Assembly: GCA_965204565.1 (NCBI GenBank)
Contig: CBDBEU010000005.1
Location: 434,001 to 498,000, forward strand
Length of the DNA stretch: 64,000 bases
Direction: 5' to 3'
DNA from: CBDBEU01 sp965204565
Lineage (GTDB): Bacteria > Pseudomonadota > Alphaproteobacteria > Rhizobiales > TMED25
Below, piece by piece: positions 9,689-19,313 of this stretch. Numbering within the stretch: the first letter of the stretch is position 1; the number at the start of each line of letters is the position of its first letter. Position numbers and translations under genes: made by a program. Under the pieces are notes generated by a model. It saw only the letters and a list, made by a program, of their open reading frames with translations. It ran no database searches and was not told the DNA's origin.

Positions 9689-10198
9689 TCAGAGACGATA
9701 GCGGATCTGATCGGTCCAGAAGCGCTCCATACGGCGCAGGGAATCGATCAGCGTGGCGAACTCGGCCGGCCCAATGCCGCCGACCTTTTCGACCGATAAC
9801 AAATGACGCTCGAACAGCGCTTCAACGCAGTCGCGAACATCCTTGCCCTTTTCGGTCAGGCTCACCCGCACCGAACGGCGGTCGGTGGTCGAGCGTTTGT
9901 GGTCGATATACCCAGCCTCTACCAGTTTCTTCAGATTGTAAGAAACATTGGACCCCAGATAATGACCGCGCGTGCGCAACTCGCCCGCAGTCAGTTCGGC
10001 ATCGCCGATATTGTAGATCAGCAGCACCTGCACGCTGTTGACCTCCTCGTCCCCGCGGCGCTCGAACTCATCCTTGATCACATCAAGAAGACACCGATGG
10101 AGACGCTCGATCAGCTTGAGCGACTCGACATAATCCACGCACAAATCTTCGGGATCGGAGAAGCCTTCTTCGACAAGCGCTTGTGCAACAGCAGTCAT
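9689..10198 (-). CDS. ldtR: MarR-family regulator, LdtR-like
   Basis: 169 residues with a central winged helix-turn-helix: GELRTRGHYLGSNVSYNLKKLVEAGYI is the recognition region, and DRRSVRVSLTEKG is the wing typical of MarR proteins. The combination HYLGSNVSYNLKKL is characteristic of rhizobial LdtR, a regulator of L,D-transpeptidase and osmotic-stress genes. Location directly upstream of ldtP on the same strand supports this. The 200-base gap to divergent hemB contains two copies of a palindrome (10268-10303) that are the natural candidates for its own operators. Confidence 0.85.
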   Translation of the reverse strand: MTAVAQALVEEGFSDPEDLCVDYVESLKLIERLHRCLLDVIKDEFERRGDEEVNSVQVLLIYNIGDAELTAGELRTRGHYLGSNVSYNLKKLVEAGYIDHKRSTTDRRSVRVSLTEKGKDVRDCVEALFERHLLSVEKVGGIGPAEFATLIDSLRRMERFWTDQIRYRL

Positions 10199-10267
10199 GT
10201 GAACTCACCCCTACGCAACTCTACATGAGCAGTCCGAACTGCAAATTATTGCCCGGTAGCCTAAGAA

Positions 10268-10303
10268 GAGCTTAAGCGTTTGCCTAAACAAAAGCTTAAG
10301 CTC
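10268..10303. promoter_or_regulatory. Paired GCTTAAGC palindromes, candidate LdtR operator
   Basis: GAGCTTAAGC (10268-10277) and GCTTAAGCTC (10294-10303) form an exact 10-bp inverted repeat with 16 bases between; each also contains the self-palindrome GCTTAAGC. Spacing between centres is about 26 bases. They lie between ldtR and hemB, 70 bases from the ldtR start and 95 from the hemB start, as expected for MarR dimers. Assignment to LdtR is inferred from position only. Confidence 0.5.
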
Positions 10304-10397
10304 ACCATTGCAGGGGCGCGACGGCGCGGGGCTTGCGTTATATGCTTGGGGCGGTGAGGAAAACAGCGAATTGCTCAATGAGAGCCGGAGAGACGAA

Positions 10398-11465
10398 ATG
10401 AGCGACCGACGCACCCCCCCCCCTGCCGGCGAGCAGACCGGGGCGAACATGGCCGCCCGGCCGGTACATACCGCTCCCGCCTTCCCCCAAACGCGCATGC
10501 GGCGCAACCGCCAGACGGACTGGTCGCAGCGGCTGATGCGCGAGGCGACGCTCAGTGTCGATGATCTGATCTGGCCGATATTCATCATCGAAGGCTCTGG
10601 AAAAAGCGAACCCGTTGCCTCGCTGCCCGGCGTTTGCCGCCACACCATCGACCATGCGGTGGAACTGGCGCGCCAGGCGGCAGATCTTAAAATTCCGCTG
10701 ATCGCGCTTTTCCCGATGACACCGGCAGAGTTACGCACCGAGGATGGGCGCGAGGCATGGAACCCCGACAATCTTGTGTGCCGCGCCACAAGGGCGATCA
10801 AGAATGCGGTGCCGGAAGTTGGCATCTTGTGCGATGTGGCGCTCGATCCCTACACCAGCCACGGCCATGACGGGTTGATCGAAAACGGGCGCATCCTCAA
10901 TGACGAGACACTGGAAGCGCTGGTGTTCCAGACTATGGTGCAGGCGCGCGCTGGCTGCGATGTGATCGCACCGTCTGACATGATGGACGGGCGCATCGGC
11001 GTGATCCGTTCGGCGCTTGATGGGGACGACTTTGACAATGTGCAGATCATGGCCTATGCGGCGAAATATGCCTCGGCGTTTTACGGGCCGTTCCGCGATG
11101 CGGTAGGCTCGTCAGGCACGCTCGTTGGCGACAAGCGCACCTATCAGATGGACCCCGGCAATTCCGATGAGGCGCTGCGCGAGGTGGCGCTCGATATTGC
11201 CGAAGGCGCCGACATGGTGATGGTCAAGCCTGGCATGCCCTATCTGGATATTGTGCGCCGGGTGAAGGACGCATTTGCCGTGCCGACCTACGCCTATCAG
11301 GTGTCGGGCGAATACGCGATGCTGACGGGGGCCACTGAGCGTGGCTGGCTCGACGGCGAAAAGGTAATGTGGGAGAGCCTGATCGCGTTCAAGCGCGCCG
11401 GCGCCGACGGGATACTGACCTACTTCGCCCCGCGCGTGGCCGAGGCGCTTGAGGGTAAGACTTAA
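10398..11465 (+). CDS. hemB: Delta-aminolevulinic acid dehydratase (porphobilinogen synthase)
   Basis: Joins two 5-aminolevulinate molecules into porphobilinogen, the step after hemA. 355 residues from the ATG at 10398, preceded by GGAGAG; an upstream in-frame start at 10308 lacks a ribosome site. Landmarks: LIWPIFIIEG, LFPMTPAELRTEDG, the CDVALDPYTSHGHDG metal-site region (Asp-rich type rather than the Cys-triad zinc type), APSDMMDGRIG, AYAAKYASAFYGPFRDA with one Schiff-base lysine region and VMVKPGMPYLD with the second lysine. Intact. Divergent from ldtR, sharing an upstream region that holds two palindromes. Confidence 0.95.
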   Translation: MSDRRTPPPAGEQTGANMAARPVHTAPAFPQTRMRRNRQTDWSQRLMREATLSVDDLIWPIFIIEGSGKSEPVASLPGVCRHTIDHAVELARQAADLKIPLIALFPMTPAELRTEDGREAWNPDNLVCRATRAIKNAVPEVGILCDVALDPYTSHGHDGLIENGRILNDETLEALVFQTMVQARAGCDVIAPSDMMDGRIGVIRSALDGDDFDNVQIMAYAAKYASAFYGPFRDAVGSSGTLVGDKRTYQMDPGNSDEALREVALDIAEGADMVMVKPGMPYLDIVRRVKDAFAVPTYAYQVSGEYAMLTGATERGWLDGEKVMWESLIAFKRAGADGILTYFAPRVAEALEGKT

Positions 11466-11512
11466 CCCTGTTCGGCCGGGCGCGGGAGACGTTGCGCTTA
11501 GTTTTCAGCCAA

Positions 11513-12493
11513 TTACTCGGCCGCCTCAATGTTGCCGACCGCCGAGGCGTGCTGTCGGCCAGTGCGCCTCAGCCGCCGCCATGCCTTGATCAGCGGCACC
11601 ACATAGAGATTTCTCACATTCTCATAGTCCCGGTTCTCGCCCTCGCTGAGATCAAAGCGCAGCTTTTCGCGCTCTACCGGTACGTAAAGGGGCCGAAACA
11701 TCAGGTCCCAGATGGCGAAGATCGAGCCGAAATTGCGGTCGTGATGCTCGGGCAGCAAAGCTGTGGTGAATCTGATGCTGGACCGGCGAGATCAGAATCC
11801 GGCTCAGCCATTGCGGATACGGATACAGACATGGGAGTGACGCAGATTGGCGCCCACCACGTAGAAAATGAACACACCGACATTGATTCCGAAAATGCTG
11901 ATCGGGCTGATCATTACGCCGAAGGCGAACACGCCGACCGCTGTCGCTGCCCCGACGCACAAGCCCGAAACAGTGCTGGAGACGATGTGCTCCAGCGGGT
12001 GAATGCGATAGGTGGTCAGCGGCATCAGCACCTAGGCGGAGTGGTGCGGTTTGTGGAACTCCCGGTGCAGCAGCGCATGGCCGAAAATATTTGCCGAAAT
12101 CGAGCAGCAGCAGGCTGAAGATTGAAAAGACGAGGAGATTGAAACCGCTGGCGGCAAATGACAGCTGCTGGCCATCGGTGGCAAGGCCGAGGACCAGATA
12201 GAGCCCGTCACCGGCAATGAAGCCGGCGGTAAGACCTGCAAAACGCAGTACCTGCGTCATGAAGGTGTTGATGATATCAGCAGGTAATCGTTTACCGCCG
12301 ATCTGTGCAGCCACAGATCGCGCGAGAACAGTGCGCGCAGGTCCGACCAGACCAGCCAGCGCTTCTTGTCGCTGTCATGGCTCTGCCACAGGGTGACGAC
12401 AACGACGACGATAATCGGCATCAAGGGATAGGACCAATGCGTCGCCTTGGAGGGATCGAGAAAGTTGCTGGCACGCCCTCACGCTGTTCATGA
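11513..12493 (-). pseudogene. Sterol desaturase / fatty acid hydroxylase superfamily protein, multiply frameshifted
   Basis: Reading the minus strand across frames recovers one membrane hydroxylase. From the N-terminal side: FLDPSKATHWSYPLMP, membrane segments, the first His box as HREFHKPHHSA (12032-12100), a membrane stretch MISPISIFGINVGVFIF followed by LRHSH, then SPVQHQIHHS and HHDRNFGSIFAIWDLMFRPLY with the last His boxes. At least four frame changes lie between 12250 and 11740. Family members use a di-iron centre held by these histidines to hydroxylate or desaturate lipids. The start of the gene is also missing. Neighbour to hemB, convergent with it. Confidence 0.75.
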
Positions 12494-12743
12494 CCCAAGC
12501 ATAGACAGTATCCCGCACCGAAAGACTTCCCCAAACAGCCCGCGAGCACTGAATCCAAGCATTGCTTGTCAGGTTCGGTACTGACTTGCCGTCCCTTTTG
12601 CTGCGCCTTCGGGCGCGGATCGGACCTCAGTTCATATTCGCCTGCGCCGCTTCACCACCTGCGCCACACTCGGCATCACCATGCCATGTTGGCGGGCAGG
12701 TGGCGAGTTGCAAGATGGGGCCGATAACCGTTGATTTCCACTG

Positions 12744-14000
12744 AGCCGACATTCACGGGATGACGGCCATCGTCGATCTGATATTGCCTCCACGGGCGGA
12801 CACCTGCAACTCCGGACCATCGTCGTGGGGATCGAGGGACAGCGAGAACGGTGACGCCGGCATATATCGCGCCGGGAGTGCCGATTTCGTCGTCATCGGG
12901 ACACACCTCGCCCGTGGTTCTTGCCGGACGGCATGACAACCGGAACGTGACGTACCGGCCGTGTGTGACGATCCCGGCGACGATCCTGATCGGCTTCTCC
13001 TTCACGCCGGTCGGCGACCATCGCCTGACCGCCTCCGGCAGACCCGGCGTCCGCATGAGGTTACCGGGATTGCAGGCGAGCGTATGAAGCCGGAGCCGCA
13101 CGGCATTGTTCCGGAACCTCCGGCATGACAGCCGGGTGCGCACAATCGCGTTCCTGCCTTCCTTGATGTGCTGCCCGGCCGCGCCGCGCCGGTTGCAGAA
13201 GGCGACCACGCGCCCGGCAGGGCGGCCGACGGGTCGGGTCGGAAGGCAGGCGATGCTTTGCCGAAGGATCGCGTCGGCTTTGAGACCGATCGTATACCGG
13301 TCGCCCTTGGCCTCCGGAAACGTCCGGTGCGGCGAAGGCGGCATCGCCTCGGAAACAGCGGCGCAGGTCCCGTTCCCGGTAACGCTCGACGACGGGTTGC
13401 AGAACGCCGCGCCGACCGTCGGCGCTGTGGGCGTTGCCGGAACGAAGTCGGCTGCGTTCCGGATCGCCATGGAATCCATGTCGAGCATGATGGCCCTGGG
13501 CGGATGCCGCGCGTACACCCGGTCAATCCATTGCCCCGACAGATCGGCCGGTGCGGGGAAGTTCTCTTCACCGGCAAGGAACTCCGTCTCCAATCGCCCC
13601 ATACGGACGGCGCATGCGGCCTGCCCGGCTACGGCGCGCCCGCCGACAATCCATCGCATCGCGGGATCGCATCCCGGGCGGCCGGCGTCGCTTACGTCCT
13701 CATGGCCACCGAGGCGGCCGAAGATGGATTGGCGAAACAGTCCCGTCATCGCGTGCCGACCGTTCTTGCCGGTGCGCGGATCGCGCAGGCTCATGGCCGG
13801 CCATCCGGCGTCGGTGGTGATTCCGGAACCGTGGAACTCGAGCTTCAGGCAGCGATCGAAATCGAGCCGAAGAGGCCCGTCAACCGGTTCACCCGCCGGG
13901 TTCGCCATATGCCGCGCCCCAAAATGCGCTCAAGACATTGGTTCTCATCACAGAACCAACGATCAATCACATCAATCAATGGAGCCATATGTGAAATGCG
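12744..14000 (-). mobile_element. Degraded IS1380-family element, type a, copy 2
   Basis: Homologous to 6568-8000 end to end but about 170 bases shorter, with internal deletions. One long minus-strand frame (to about 13908) still reads through most of the transposase: GLFRQSIFGRLGGHED, IMLDMDSMAIRN (first catalytic Asp region of IS1380), GRVVAFCNRRGAAGQHIKEGRN and FRNNAVRLRLHTLACNPGNLMRT. Many catalytic-core residues between are lost, so it is presumed inactive. The flanks do not match those of copy 1, so it is a separate insertion rather than part of a larger duplication. Confidence 0.8.
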
Positions 14001-14279
14001 CTCTTAATCAAGAATCTACGCGGCCACGTCCAGTCGCAACCAAATTCATAATCAATGGAACACGGCAAGAACGAATCCTGCCCGAATCACTGACTCACGA
14101 AGATTCAGGTTTTGTTCGGTACGATATCTGGTGTTCTTGGCATCTTGGCCGCATATTCGCAATCTGTAAAGTAACGCCTCCTCGGCAATTGCATTAACAC
14201 ATCCGTTCCATTTTGAAACACAGGCGGGCAAACCGCGCCATGTGCCCCGGTGCGCCCGGGGCAGGTTCAAGCCCGCAAG

Positions 14280-15182
14280 TCAGTTGCTGGCGGTTTTTGC
14301 CGGGATCAGAGCGCGCCCGTTAATCGCGCTCTCGGTGAGAAACACCGTGGTCCGTCCCCAGTCGGTGGCAAGATCGATGCGCACCGGGATCTGCACCGTG
14401 GCGGACGATTTACCGAGCCTGACGGGCGCCACCCAAAGCGGATGGGCGGGAGACGGCGAGCGCTCCTCTTTCGCGATCTCTTCGGGTGGGTGGCCAGCGA
14501 TCGGGGTGAGTTTGAGCGAGCAGCGATAGGCAAAGCCATTGTAGTGCGGTCCGCCCTTGAGCAGCACCGGCTTGTCGAACTGGTAGCTGAGTTCAACGAT
14601 ACGCCTTCCATCGAATACACGCTGCGACCCCTTGCAGGGTTTGCCGGTGGTGGCCAGTGCGGTAGCGATCATTGCGGTCAGCGGATCGGGCAAATTGCTT
14701 TCCAAGTGCTTCTTGAGCGCGGCGGTGCGTTCTGGCTTGTTTTCCGGAACTGCGCGGATCTTGTAGCGTCCGCCATCCCAGGCAATAGCAACCGCACCAC
14801 GCCCGCGCGAGGTTGCGATGTCGGCGCGGAACGATGCCGGACGCAGCCCGGCAGCGGTGACCGCGCCCTCGGTTCTGGTGTCCCAGCGCGACTGCAGCAT
14901 CAGGCCGGCAATGCCTTCGGTCTTGACCACTGATGTGGCGGTGTAGCGATCCGATGCCAGCGAGATCTTGAACGCGGCCGACAGGATCGGCAGGCCAATG
15001 CCGGTGACCGTGTAACTGAGCGCGATTTCCTGTCCAAGCGCGGTGCGGGTTGCCTTATTGAGCGGCAAACCTTCGGCGCCGGCAGGGCCTGCAACCAATA
15101 TCGATGCTGCCAGAAATGGCGCGGTCAGCGCCCCGGCCACAAACCTGGTGCGCCGCGCGCGCCAAGCGATCACAATTCTCAT
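14280..15182 (-). CDS. DUF3108 domain protein, second of a tandem pair
   Basis: 300 residues with a signal peptide ending in GPAGAEG. Contains the DUF3108 layout: an early beta-rich stretch (IALSYTVTGIGLPILSAAF), a central cysteine in GKPCKGSQRVFDGRRIVEL and a later one in FAYRCSLKLTPIAGH, and a closing WVAPVRL then VFLTESAIN strand. Two conserved cysteines could pair in the periplasm. Function of the family is unknown; members look like periplasmic or outer-envelope beta proteins. Starts 29 bases after its paralogue on the same strand, so one operon. Confidence 0.75.
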   Translation of the reverse strand: MRIVIAWRARRTRFVAGALTAPFLAASILVAGPAGAEGLPLNKATRTALGQEIALSYTVTGIGLPILSAAFKISLASDRYTATSVVKTEGIAGLMLQSRWDTRTEGAVTAAGLRPASFRADIATSRGRGAVAIAWDGGRYKIRAVPENKPERTAALKKHLESNLPDPLTAMIATALATTGKPCKGSQRVFDGRRIVELSYQFDKPVLLKGGPHYNGFAYRCSLKLTPIAGHPPEEIAKEERSPSPAHPLWVAPVRLGKSSATVQIPVRIDLATDWGRTTVFLTESAINGRALIPAKTASN

Positions 15183-15211
15183 CGGCCCCCAATTCCCCCT
15201 TCGGCGATTGC

Positions 15212-16066
15212 CTATCCGCCAAGCCCGGCTTTTTGCTGCGCCGGCACCGGCGTGACGCGCATCTTGCGCGACACCAGCTCCGCCGTCCCCACCGGCGTTG
15301 GCACGCGCACCCTGACGGGGACGTAAAACCGTCCGCCCAGAACCGGCGCGACCCAGATATCGGTTTCACCCTTATGCGCCACTTTGGAGAGTATATCGCC
15401 CTCTTTATGGCCGCCAATCGGGCGAATGCGCACGGTGCAATGCATCAGCGGGCCCTTGTACCTCATGCCGCGCAACGCCGAGTTCGCATAGCTCTTGCGA
15501 TGGATCAGCTTGGCGTCAACCCTGAGGCGGCCGTCGAATATGGAAAATTCGCGCGCGCACTGGCCCGGATCAAGCTCGCCCAGACCGGGAAGCGCGGGGC
15601 CGATGAACTGGCTCACCATATCGATGGTGCCAACCAGTTTTTCCGCCGGTAAGGGCACCCGGTCGAACGACTTTTTGAATTCCGGCTTGGCAACCACCAA
15701 CGGTATTAGCGCGTCGTCATATATCATCGACATCTGGCGCGCCTTGCCGCGTTCGGAATAGCTGTATGTGTGGGTTCTGGGTCTGGCATGGCCCTTGACG
15801 ATGTCGCCCTCTGCCGTGCCTGAAAAGCGGATCTTGGAGAACAGATCGACCAAGCCGATGGTCTTGCCGTGGCCATTGACGGAGTAGGAGCCCTCGCTCA
15901 AGGCCGCAGCGATCGTCAATTGCGCGATCGGCACTCCGGCGAGCGAGAAATCATAGGTAAGTTGGGCATCGCCCAGGCGCGTTTCAGCCGGCGCGGGCGA
16001 CCAGCCGGCGGCCAGAACAAGCGCGGCCAATCCTACGGACAGGGCGAATGAATTGCGTCGAGACAA
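15212..16066 (-). CDS. DUF3108 domain protein, first of a tandem pair
   Basis: 284 residues with a clear signal peptide (SVGLAALVLAAGWSPAPAE). Shows LTYDFSLAGVPIAQLTIAAAL near the start, HTYSYSERGKARQMSM in the middle, GQCAREFSIFDGRLRVDAKL with one conserved Cys, and MHCTVRIRPIGGHKEGD with the other, then DIWVAPVLGGRFYVPVRV. These match the paralogue downstream block for block. In related bacteria a gene of this family sits beside rpmB, as here (rpmB begins 640 bases away, divergent). Function unknown. Confidence 0.8.
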   Translation of the reverse strand: MSRRNSFALSVGLAALVLAAGWSPAPAETRLGDAQLTYDFSLAGVPIAQLTIAAALSEGSYSVNGHGKTIGLVDLFSKIRFSGTAEGDIVKGHARPRTHTYSYSERGKARQMSMIYDDALIPLVVAKPEFKKSFDRVPLPAEKLVGTIDMVSQFIGPALPGLGELDPGQCAREFSIFDGRLRVDAKLIHRKSYANSALRGMRYKGPLMHCTVRIRPIGGHKEGDILSKVAHKGETDIWVAPVLGGRFYVPVRVRVPTPVGTAELVSRKMRVTPVPAQQKAGLGG

Positions 16067-16706
16067 GAACGTTGCTCCCTCAGCGTTCGCGCGGCTTCGG
16101 TGACGCCCGCGCCGACGCCATCGCCAGCCTGTGCATTTATGGTTAAGGCTGGATTAAGACCAATATGTGACTGGGCTTCCGGCCCAGGCAACCGAGCACC
16201 GGTAAAGCGCGATTTGTCACCAATTTTGGACGCAAACCGGCATTCGTCAATGGAATGGCTTGACGGCGATCCACCCAAAGCCCGGTCCGGACACCGTATC
16301 AGAGTGCGGTCCACAGAGCGCTGGTGGCCGGTTCAGTGCCTGATTGGTGGCCCCTCTGCCGCCGGGTTTTTCATGCCGCCGGCGCTGACACTGGCTTGAC
16401 GGCTGGCTGTGATAGATGCGCACGATCCGCGTCGGGCTGGTGATGCTCATTGCCATGTCTCCTCAATGCCGGCGCCCGGGGCCATGACGCGATATTGGCG
16501 CAGCTGAGTTGAACCGGTTGCCAACACGCCGGTCAGCTGGCGTTCATCTGACCGGCAGGGCACACCGCAGCGCTGCTGGCGAACTTGACGGGCGGCAAAG
16601 GTACGCCTATACAGCGCCGTCCTCGCGCCGGGCATTCCGGCGCGTTTGACGATCACCCATTACCGGTCCTCGCATACAGGACCTTGAAACCGGCACGGAG
16701 GGGGCG
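16067..16706. other. 640-base gap between DUF3108 and rpmB genes
   Basis: No convincing gene. The only notable structure is a 7-bp hairpin at 16625-16643 (GCGCCGG / CCGGCGC) followed by GTTTG, which could be a weak terminator of a lost gene, and a short ribosome-site plus ATG on the minus strand near 16455 that leads into a short frame without recognisable similarity. Possibly the remains of a deleted gene. Confidence 0.4.
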
Positions 16707-17057
16707 ATGTCCCGACGTTGTGAGTTCACTGGCAAGGCTGTCATGACCGGCAACAATGTCAGCCATGCGAACAACAGATCGCGGCGGCGGTTTTTGCCCA
16801 ATCTCAATCAGGTCAAGCTGACCAGCGATATTCTGGGCGAGCGGTTCTCGTTCAGGATTTGCGCAGCAGCCCTGCGTACGGTGGAACACCGGGGCGGACT
16901 TGATGCATTTCTGACCAAGGAATCGTTGGAATCACTATCTCCCAAGGCACGCGAGATCAAGCGCCGGATCAAGAAGGCGCGCGCGCGGCGCAAGCCTCTG
17001 AATTGCCGGGCGGCGGGCGCGAATGAGCCCGTCTCGCGGCAGCCATATCCAGTATGA
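16707..17057 (+). CDS. rpmB: 50S ribosomal protein L28
   Basis: Residues 1-97 match alphaproteobacterial L28: MSRRCEFTGKAVMTGNNVSHANNRSRRRF, FLPNLNQVKL, ALRTVEHRGGLDAFL and a basic KRRIKKARARR tail. A strong GGAGGGGG ribosome site precedes the ATG. The frame continues about 19 residues past the usual end (CRAAGANEPVSRQPYPV), in a GC repeat (GCGCGCGCGG) prone to indels; a stop in another frame lies at the expected position. The extension is therefore probably artificial or a recent run-on. The rest is intact. Confidence 0.93.
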   Translation: MSRRCEFTGKAVMTGNNVSHANNRSRRRFLPNLNQVKLTSDILGERFSFRICAAALRTVEHRGGLDAFLTKESLESLSPKAREIKRRIKKARARRKPLNCRAAGANEPVSRQPYPV

Positions 17058-17074
17058 GCACGTGCGCATGAGCA

Positions 17075-18717
17075 CGCAGGGCGACGGGCCGCTTCCTGCG
17101 CGGCTTTGTGCTGATGCTGGGGGCGATGGCGACAATCGGCCCGCTTGCCCTATAGATCCACATCCAGTCGATACCTTTGATCGCAACCGGTCTTGAGACC
17201 GGCTATGCATCGGCCCAGCTGACGGTTTCGCTGTTCCTATTCACCTTTCGCTTTCGCCCAGTTCTTTGTCGGCCCGCTATCGGATAGGCTGGAGCGCCGG
17301 TCGGTGCTGTTTGGCGGGCTGGCGATCTCCGCGCTGGTGACCGCCAGAGCCGTGGTCCAGGACCTTTATCGCGGTGTCAGGGCGGCGCAGATCATGGCGT
17401 TCGTCGCCATTCTACAATCGACCGCGCCGATCATAGCACCGGTCATCGGCGGTGGCCTCGACACGGCGTTCGGCTGGCGGGCGATTTTCATCTTTCTGGT
17501 GCTTTATGCTTTCGCGGTCGGCCTTTGCGCGGCGATTTGGTTCAAGGAAAGCCGGCCGGAGGAGGATGGCCAGCCAGCTGGAGCGTTATTTTCAGCCGCT
17601 ACCGCAGCCTGCTCTCCTCTAGGCGCTATATTGCCTATACGGCGATTTTCGCACTCGGCACCACCGGTTATTTCGGCTTTCTCGCCACCGGCCCGGCGGT
17701 GATGATCACCGATCAGGGGCTGGAGGCGTGGCAGTTCTCGATCATGCTGACCACCATCACCTCTCCGGACGAAGCCGTGGCGCCGGTCGGCATCGATATG
17801 GGATTTGCAGCCGAACACCGGCGTGGCGATTGCGCCCATCGCCGGGCCGTCCGGGCGCGTCTTCCTGCGCCCTGGCTTGAGCGTCCAACGCGCGTCGCGA
17901 TCCTTTTGTGCCGGTTTCCGGGGATTGGCCTGCCAATCAGGCGGGATGCCCCCGCCCTTGACGATCTCCTTCCCGGCATCGGTCATGCGCCGGCGCGGGG
18001 CCGCCACGATGGTGGCATCGACGAGCTGCCCGCCCATGGCGAGATATCCGGGCGAGATATCCGGCGTCCTTAAGATGCGCGTCGAACCGGGCGAAGAGTT
18101 TCTCCACCGCGCCGGTCCGCACCAGGGCTTCCCGGAACCGCCGGATGGTCGTCTCGTCCGGCGCCCGCCCTGCCTGCCATCGGAACGATCAGGCGTCGCA
18201 TCCAACTCTGGCCGGAAGAGCTCGAAGTCGATACCCCCTGCAAGCCGCTCCAGCGGATCTCCCGCCTTCGATAACGCCGCGTAGCGCTCATCCGGGTCGA
18301 ACAACCCGCGCTGTGCAGCCATCGTACCCTCCGTCGCCGATATCCCCACGGAATCACGCCAACACACTCAAAGCCAGGGGGGTTTCAGGGCGTCCAATTG
18401 GCTTCGGTGGTCGTGTTCTTTGCCGTCACCCACCATCCCGATCCGGTGCTGGTGACCGCGAGTTTTTGTCTGTACGCGCTGTCCAACGGTTTCGTGTTTG
18501 CCAACTCGCTGACCTGCGCCACCTCCATCGACCCGCGTATCGCAGGGTCCGCAGCCTCGTTCCTGGGCGCCATGCAGTTCCTGGTTGGCGGCACCATCAG
18601 CATCATTCTGGCCGAACTGCCGACGGCGAATTTCGGCTATCTGCCGCTGGTCCTAGCGTTGCTGGCGGGCGGTACGTGCATCGCGGCTATCGTGGTGCGA
18701 CGCGTGAAGCCCTATTA
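17075..18717 (+). pseudogene. Bcr/CflA-type MFS drug exporter, split by an IS5 remnant
   Basis: The 5' part (17075-17764) reads in several frames as a 12-TM drug exporter of the Bcr/CflA group: VLMLGAMATIGPLAL then an in-frame TAG where Asp is expected, SAQLTVSLFLF, GWRAIFIFLVLYAFAVGLCAAIWF and GYFGFLATGPAVMI. The 3' part (18385-18717) holds the last membrane helices, from VVVFFAVTHHPDP to VVRRVKPY. Between lies 600 bases of transposase in reverse. At least two frameshifts, one nonsense codon and an insertion make it dead. Follows rpmB on the same strand. Confidence 0.78.
17765..18380 (-). mobile_element. IS5-family transposase remnant
   Basis: Minus strand, beginning MAAQRGLFDPDERYAALSKAGDPLERL at 18323, a typical IS5 (IS1031-like) N-terminus. 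Downstream, GYLAMGGQLVDATIVAAPRRR holds the first catalytic Asp, followed by DRDARWTLK and FGCKSHIDADRRHGF. It stops near 17770, well before the second and third catalytic residues, so roughly the C-terminal half is missing; at least one frameshift lies near 18180. It interrupts the MFS gene. A different subgroup from the IS5 element at 44053-46045. Confidence 0.75.
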
Positions 18718-18852
18718 GCAGGGCTTTTTTGGGAGTCTTTGGCCGCAATCTGCACCACCGCACGCATACGTGATCGGCAAAATCTGGCAATCTCAATCCT
18801 ACATTATAAATTCAAGGAGCCAGGGGATCATTTTGCCAAACGGGAGGCAACA

Positions 18853-19140
18853 ATGAGGGATGGTATACGAGCTTTCACGCTTGCAACTGGCGCCTTGGCG
18901 CTTGCGATGCTGGCATTGACCGGCACGTCAAAGGCCATACCAGGACCCGCCTTGGACGGGCTTGGCTCTGCCCGGCCCGCGGTCAATATCGAAAAAACCA
19001 TTGGTGGCGCCACCACCGGCGAGTTGACGCCGGAGAAAATCACTTACCGGTCGCGGTACTATTATCGCGGCAATCCCTTCTGGTACTACCGTTCTTATCG
19101 CTCGCCGCGAAACCGCTATTACGGCAGAGGCCGCACCTAA
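18853..19140 (+). CDS. Small secreted Tyr/Arg-rich protein
   Basis: 95 residues. The ATG follows GGGAGGC. A signal peptide (LATGALALAMLALTGTSKA) leads to a short linker and then a C-terminal tail rich in Tyr and Arg: YRSRYYYRGNPFWYYRSYRSPRNRYYGRGR. Tails of this kind occur in many small rhizobial envelope proteins of unknown role. Stands alone, with a hairpin (19148-19166) directly after the stop. Function unknown. Confidence 0.7.
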   Translation: MRDGIRAFTLATGALALAMLALTGTSKAIPGPALDGLGSARPAVNIEKTIGGATTGELTPEKITYRSRYYYRGNPFWYYRSYRSPRNRYYGRGRT

Positions 19141-19147
19141 TTATTAC

Positions 19148-19170
19148 GCTTCCTAGAAGCGGAAGCTTTA
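19148..19170 (+). terminator. Hairpin after the Tyr/Arg-rich gene
   Basis: GCTTCC (19148-19153) pairs with GGAAGC (19161-19166), followed by TTTA. Short stem, plausible weak intrinsic terminator given its position 8 bases past the stop codon. Confidence 0.4.
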
Positions 19171-19313
19171 CCGGCCGCATTACTACCGATAGCAGGAGTT
19201 GGCTGGCGTTTGGCCTTGACGGCCGATCAAATCTGGCGGCCCTCATGCCCCCTGCCGGGGCCGGGGGCCGCATTTTCTGGTGCTGACTGCGCGGCAGCGC
19301 CAGGCCCAATCCC

